Origin: Kazachstania africana CBS 2517
Lineage: Eukaryota > Ascomycota > Saccharomycetes > Saccharomycetales > Saccharomycetaceae
Direction: 5' to 3'
DNA: 64,000 nucleotides
NCBI RefSeq assembly: GCF_000304475.1
Contig: NC_018943.1
Span: 372,001-436,000 of the forward strand
Numbering within the stretch: position 1 is the stretch's first letter; every line of letters starts with the position of its first letter. Both the position numbers and the translations under genes were made by a program. Under the pieces are notes generated by a model, which was not told the DNA's origin, did no database searches, and worked only from the letters and a program-made list of their open reading frames with translations. This document shows, in pieces, positions 60,221-64,000 of this stretch.

Positions 60221-60514
60221 ATGACTCTTGTATGTGTGAAGGGGAGATTTTCAACATTATAGATTGAAAGATTTTATACTAACGTGTGCATCATAAAACA
60301 GCTGGGGAAAACCGTTCACATCACGGCTGATCTGATTCTGGTAGCAACTTGTCTGGCAGGCATAAGAAGAAATACGGGACTGACGCCAAATTTAAGATAT
60401 GTAAAGAATGACTCAATAAGAGATTATACGGCTCGATATTTGAAGTTCGGTGAATCCTGCTATGATTATTCTGTGGCAAAGATTGGTGCGTCAAAATATT
60501 TCTCAAGGAAGTAG
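60221..60514 (+). CDS. ATG44: Mitofissin Atg44, one intron
   Basis: Atg44 (YIL156W-B in S. cerevisiae) is a small protein of the mitochondrial intermembrane space that drives membrane fission for mitophagy. Exon 1 is 60221..60229 (ATG ACT CTT), and exon 2 is 60302..60514. The 72-nt intron starts GTATGT, has TACTAAC at 60277-60283 and ends with CAG. Splicing keeps the frame and gives 73 residues, the length I recall for S. cerevisiae. The body has ADLILVATCLAGIRRNTGLT then RYLKFGESCYDYSVAKIGAS, a family pattern. Without splicing no ATG opens this frame (only a GTG at 60284). The 5' region has an ACA repeat near 60171-60190. Confidence 0.9.
60230..60301 (+). other. ATG44 intron
   Basis: A 72-nt intron with GTATGT at 60230, TACTAAC at 60277-60283 and AG at 60300-60301, in phase 0. 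The branch site to acceptor distance is about 18 nt, typical for yeast. Confidence 0.88.
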
Positions 60515-60965
60515 AAAATACAACTTAAAAACAATGAACGCATTAAGAAAGTCTCGTTACTAATATTGTAATGCTATATAAGGATATGCTCATCATAATT
60601 AGCACCATAGAGTCGAAGAAGACGACGAGATGGAGATGTATGATTCGGATTGTTACTATTTGATCATAACGAAAATATTATTGCAACTGGCTCGATCCAT
60701 AAACAGATATAGATTTCTCTTTTCTATTTTGCTATATAGATTCTATTAGAACCACAACTGCACCAAATCTGCATACTAATTGACTTGTTCAACATCGTGA
60801 TGGCTTAAAATTTAAGAGGCGAATACATTTTTAGAACGGGATCAAATCATATAACTAGCATATATGCTCGAAAACGGTTCATAAATAGGACGACCTAAGA
60901 CACACCAAAGAGGTAGCTTTCACGGTCTGTAAACACTCATTTCAATAAAGACTTATGATAGTGTG
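60515..60965. other. Intergenic between ATG44 and UBP7
   Basis: A 451-bp AT-rich stretch holding the ATG44 3' region and the UBP7 promoter. No gene or clear site is seen. Confidence 0.5.
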
Positions 60966-63506
60966 ATGGAATCCATTAGTTTACAGCATCTCGTAGCAAA
61001 TAGTGATGAACTGACCAAATTAGTTGTATCTATTTATAACAGTAAGATAAAACCGATTTATAAGCAGCTGCTGACGCTGAGACCGATAGATCTACTAGAA
61101 TATACCGAACAGTTATTCGAGTATTTTCTAAAGGGTAATACAGATTCTTTAGATTCTTTCATAATTGGCTATTTCTATATCAGTTTGGTTATACCGACCT
61201 CCCATGCAATGATAAAATCCAGTAATAACGATTATATTGCTATTTATCAGGATTTGAAGAAATATTACGAGTCACAGCCCAACCTAAGTGATCTTCTGTT
61301 CATAATTAGGAGCGAATCAGAAAATATTTTGCAGAGTTTTGACGTAGATGCTCCTTCTTCTCATTCCCAACACGAGGAAGACAATACTGCTGATTCATCA
61401 ACAACTATATGGCAAGCCCCATTTCTAGAGCCGAATGACCAGCTAAAACTTGCGATAATTTCATCAGAGTCTGAATTAGAGTCCGAAACTGAGGTTGAGG
61501 CTGAAATTGACATTAATGCAAATGAGAGCAAATATACGAACTTTATTAATGACAAGACGATTAACGACGAAGATACATATTTGAAGCACCTTTATGAAGA
61601 ATGCTTCATTACTCCACATGAATTATTCTCAATATTATCGAACCCTTCTGACAGATTAAAAATACTGATTATTGATTTGAGGTTATCGCGATATTTCAAT
61701 TTACAAACTATTAGATCACCAAACTTGATTAAATTTGATCCCATAGAACTTTGGAACAATCGTGATCAGACACCTGTTCTACATAGAACCAGTTTGTTTT
61801 CAAATCCACTTTTCCAAAAAATTGACTTATTCTCCTACATTATTATCTACTCTGACAACGAGACAACAACCGCTTTTGAATCGTTTGAATATAATTTCAG
61901 TTTTTTCAAACTACTAATGTCGTCTTCTATGAAAGTGACCCCCAATTTCCTATTAGGTGGTTTTGAGAAATGGGAACAATTAATTTCGAGCTACTCAGAA
62001 CAGTATGGTATCGAAACTAGTAACTATATCTTCACCAATAATAAAAGATTCACAGAGCCACCATCGTGGAATCCCCCACCTGTACCTCATGAGATTAGGA
62101 AAAGGCCACCTCCACCTCCACCACCCAACTTACCTTCGCGTACATATAGTACAAGGCATACTCAAGGATATCGAGAACAACAACAACAACAACAACAACA
62201 CCATCATAACCATCGTCCTAAAAGAATAGTAACCCGATATACCAAATATGGCCTACCGCATTTGCCGCACTCATCAAATCTATACGTCCAGTTATCAATA
62301 AGCGGCCTTCGAAACCTTGGTAACACATGCTATATCAATAGCATGTTACAATGCTTATTTGCAACGACCGCCTTCAGGAATCTATTTTTAAGCAACAGAT
62401 ACAAGGAATATATTGGGACTAAGGTAGACCCACATCTTTCAAACTCTTTTCATATTTTATTCAGAAAGATGTATTTGAACGGGGGTTGTGCTGTTATACC
62501 TGTTCTATTTCTAAAGACATGCAATTTTCTCAGGCCTGATTTAAGGATACCTGATGTACAGCAAGATACCCAAGAGTTTCTTATTTTACTTCTTGATCAG
62601 CTACATAATGAATTAAAATCTAATCAAGACAGGCTAGTCAGCGAACATCCAGATTTAATTGAATATGATACTGATAGTATGGATGTTGAAAATGCCAATG
62701 AATACAAAAAATGGTTCGCAGAGTCATTAGAAAATGAGGGGCTTTCGCTGATACATGAAATTTTCCAAGGCCAATTAGAGAACTCACTTGAATGCCAGCG
62801 TTGTAATTATACTTCAACGAATTATTCAAACTTCTGTACCCTATCACTCTCAATTCCAAACAAGAGAAGAAAATTTAGAAAACTTGTAGACTTGGAAGAT
62901 TGCATATCATTGTTTATTGAAAATGAAATGTTAACGGGTGAAAATGCCTGGAATTGTCCAAAATGTTCCAGTAGTTCAAATAATAACACATCTAAACGTA
63001 AGAGCAGAGGCTTTTTCAAATTTTCTAAGCATAAAAATAGGTCTCACAACGACTTGACATTTTCAGAATATAACCATAATAGTAGTAGCGATGATGTTAA
63101 GTTTAGTAAGAAGAAGTTAGTCACCAGAAAATCGACAAGTTTTATAAAACTACCAAATCTTTTGATCATTCATCTTTCAAGATTTTCTATGAGTGGCTTG
63201 CTAGATAAGAATAACACAGACATAGCATATCCAGCAATCCTGACAATAACTTTGAAGAACAAAGAAAAGTGCAGATTCAAACTATATGGTGTAGTGAATC
63301 ATTTTGGTAATTTGAATAATGGACATTATACCTCTTTAATCAATAAGGAACCATCGCATGACCTGAATCCACAACGTCAAAAATGGTTTTATTTTGACGA
63401 TGAAACTGTTAAGCAACAGTTCAATTATTTTGATCTCGATAAGAATGTGAATAGAATATCGAGTAGCGACGTATATGTTTTATTTTACGAAAAGATAATA
63501 GAATAG
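60966..63506 (+). CDS. UBP7: Ubiquitin-specific protease Ubp7/Ubp11
   Basis: A ubiquitin-specific protease that removes ubiquitin from substrates. The 846-residue product is between Ubp7 (1071) and Ubp11 (717), duplicate proteins in S. cerevisiae. A rhodanese-like domain spans about residues 217-350, followed by a proline run (RPPPPPPPN), polyQ and polyH near 405-420. The catalytic USP domain has the Cys box GLRNLGNTCYINSMLQ near 446, the zinc-type cysteines ECQRC near 607 and CPKC near 661, and the His box NLNNGHYTSL near 780. The first ATG is at 60966, after a GTG at 60963. Its place between ATG44 and GUT2 matches YIL156W, which favours Ubp7. Confidence 0.9.
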   Translation: MESISLQHLVANSDELTKLVVSIYNSKIKPIYKQLLTLRPIDLLEYTEQLFEYFLKGNTDSLDSFIIGYFYISLVIPTSHAMIKSSNNDYIAIYQDLKKYYESQPNLSDLLFIIRSESENILQSFDVDAPSSHSQHEEDNTADSSTTIWQAPFLEPNDQLKLAIISSESELESETEVEAEIDINANESKYTNFINDKTINDEDTYLKHLYEECFITPHELFSILSNPSDRLKILIIDLRLSRYFNLQTIRSPNLIKFDPIELWNNRDQTPVLHRTSLFSNPLFQKIDLFSYIIIYSDNETTTAFESFEYNFSFFKLLMSSSMKVTPNFLLGGFEKWEQLISSYSEQYGIETSNYIFTNNKRFTEPPSWNPPPVPHEIRKRPPPPPPPNLPSRTYSTRHTQGYREQQQQQQQHHHNHRPKRIVTRYTKYGLPHLPHSSNLYVQLSISGLRNLGNTCYINSMLQCLFATTAFRNLFLSNRYKEYIGTKVDPHLSNSFHILFRKMYLNGGCAVIPVLFLKTCNFLRPDLRIPDVQQDTQEFLILLLDQLHNELKSNQDRLVSEHPDLIEYDTDSMDVENANEYKKWFAESLENEGLSLIHEIFQGQLENSLECQRCNYTSTNYSNFCTLSLSIPNKRRKFRKLVDLEDCISLFIENEMLTGENAWNCPKCSSSSNNNTSKRKSRGFFKFSKHKNRSHNDLTFSEYNHNSSSDDVKFSKKKLVTRKSTSFIKLPNLLIIHLSRFSMSGLLDKNNTDIAYPAILTITLKNKEKCRFKLYGVVNHFGNLNNGHYTSLINKEPSHDLNPQRQKWFYFDDETVKQQFNYFDLDKNVNRISSSDVYVLFYEKIIE

Positions 63507-63639
63507 CATATCTTTTTTTATTGAATTATCTGATTTATATATACATATTTTTTTAGTCATTATATTTACTCATGAATTATTACACACGGACGACAATCAT
63601 TTATTTTTAAAAACATAAATCTGAGAAGGGAATTATTGA

Positions 63640-64000
63640 TCATACTCCAAAAGTTTTGATATATTTAATGGTGTTTTCAATTTCTTTATGTCTTCTACTT
63701 TCGTCCCAGTTTAACTCATCTCCCATAATCTTGACAGTACCTTCTACAGCATGTACAGCCTCCTTTGCATCTAAGAAAGCAAATCTAGACCGTCTCATTA
63801 AGAAATCCAATGCAGTTATTGCATACTCATAATTGACAGAGTATTTGACCTCACCGACAGTAAATGGATAGCGGAAGCATTCAAATACGTCGCCTCTTTC
63901 ATTGTTATAAATTAAATCATTTGCATTTTCAATTTCATCTTCATGTTCATTGTAATTTGCTGCTAGAGCAATTGGTAATTTGTTTTTCCTATCCTTTGCA
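63640..64000 (-). CDS. GUT2: Mitochondrial glycerol-3-phosphate dehydrogenase Gut2, C-terminal part
   Basis: The window edge cuts this gene; only the last 119 codons or so are present. Gut2 is the FAD-dependent glycerol-3-phosphate dehydrogenase of the mitochondrial inner membrane, used in glycerol catabolism and the glycerol shuttle. The visible part has YPFTVGEVKYSVNYEYAITA, then LDFLMRRSRFAFLDAKEAVH and VKIMGDELNWDESRR, and ends IKYIKTFGV, which matches the C-terminus of the S. cerevisiae protein closely. The stop TGA is at 63642-63640. It converges with UBP7, as YIL155C does with YIL156W. Confidence 0.93.
   Translation of the reverse strand, partial: AKDRKNKLPIALAANYNEHEDEIENANDLIYNNERGDVFECFRYPFTVGEVKYSVNYEYAITALDFLMRRSRFAFLDAKEAVHAVEGTVKIMGDELNWDESRRHKEIENTIKYIKTFGV

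Overview
This window is nuclear DNA from a budding yeast of the family Saccharomycetaceae. The evidence is long intron-poor ORFs that can be recognised as orthologues of Saccharomyces cerevisiae genes, AT-rich intergenic DNA, and three short introns with yeast splice signals (GTATGT, TACTAAC, YAG). Gene order mixes loci that lie apart in S. cerevisiae: LCB1 sits next to the YGR273C-YGR260W block, and OST2 (YOR103C in S. cerevisiae) lies inside the YNL103W-YNL094W block. Genes expected between some neighbours are missing, leaving gaps of 1-2 kb. This pattern fits a post-whole-genome-duplication lineage that resolved duplicates differently from S. cerevisiae, such as Kazachstania, Naumovozyma or a relative. 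The species cannot be fixed from sequence alone. S. cerevisiae names and lengths below are from memory, not from a search.

Block 1 (about 0.4-27 kb) corresponds to YMR296C-YMR295C followed by YGR271C-A to YGR260W, with orientations conserved: LCB1, a YMR295C/YGR273C-family gene, EFG1, SLH1, YTA7, HUA1, FOL2, the PhoD-like gene YGR266W, SAY1, BUD32, APL6 and TNA1. TNA1 carries an apparent one-base deletion. A gene-poor gap of about 2 kb follows.

Block 2 (about 29-52 kb) corresponds to YNL103W-YNL094W: MET4, POL1, AVT4, MIC27, OCA1, OST2, a RAS gene with an N-terminal intron, PHO23, RPS7 (one intron), DAD2 (an insertion relative to the S. cerevisiae order) and APP1. Between RAS and PHO23, where the ancestral order would have several other genes, lie two related Ser/Ala-rich genes with a signal peptide and a GPI-type tail.

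Block 3 (about 52-64 kb) corresponds to the YIL161W-YIL155C / YKR098C-YKR100C region: an unassigned basic protein, the formin BNR1, SKG1/AIM20, COA1, the tiny spliced mitofissin gene ATG44, the ubiquitin protease UBP7/UBP11, and the C-terminal end of GUT2 cut by the window edge.

Most genes are housekeeping: sphingolipid synthesis, rRNA processing, ribosome quality control, chromatin, folate, sterol deacetylation, tRNA t6A, vesicle traffic, replication, glycosylation, signalling, mitochondria and cytoskeleton. No tRNA, rRNA, transposon, CRISPR array or centromere was found. The most unusual items are the RAS intron and divergent switch II, the tandem Ser-rich surface-protein pair, the TNA1 frameshift, an acidic-residue-free upstream extension of APP1, and several shared promoter motifs.
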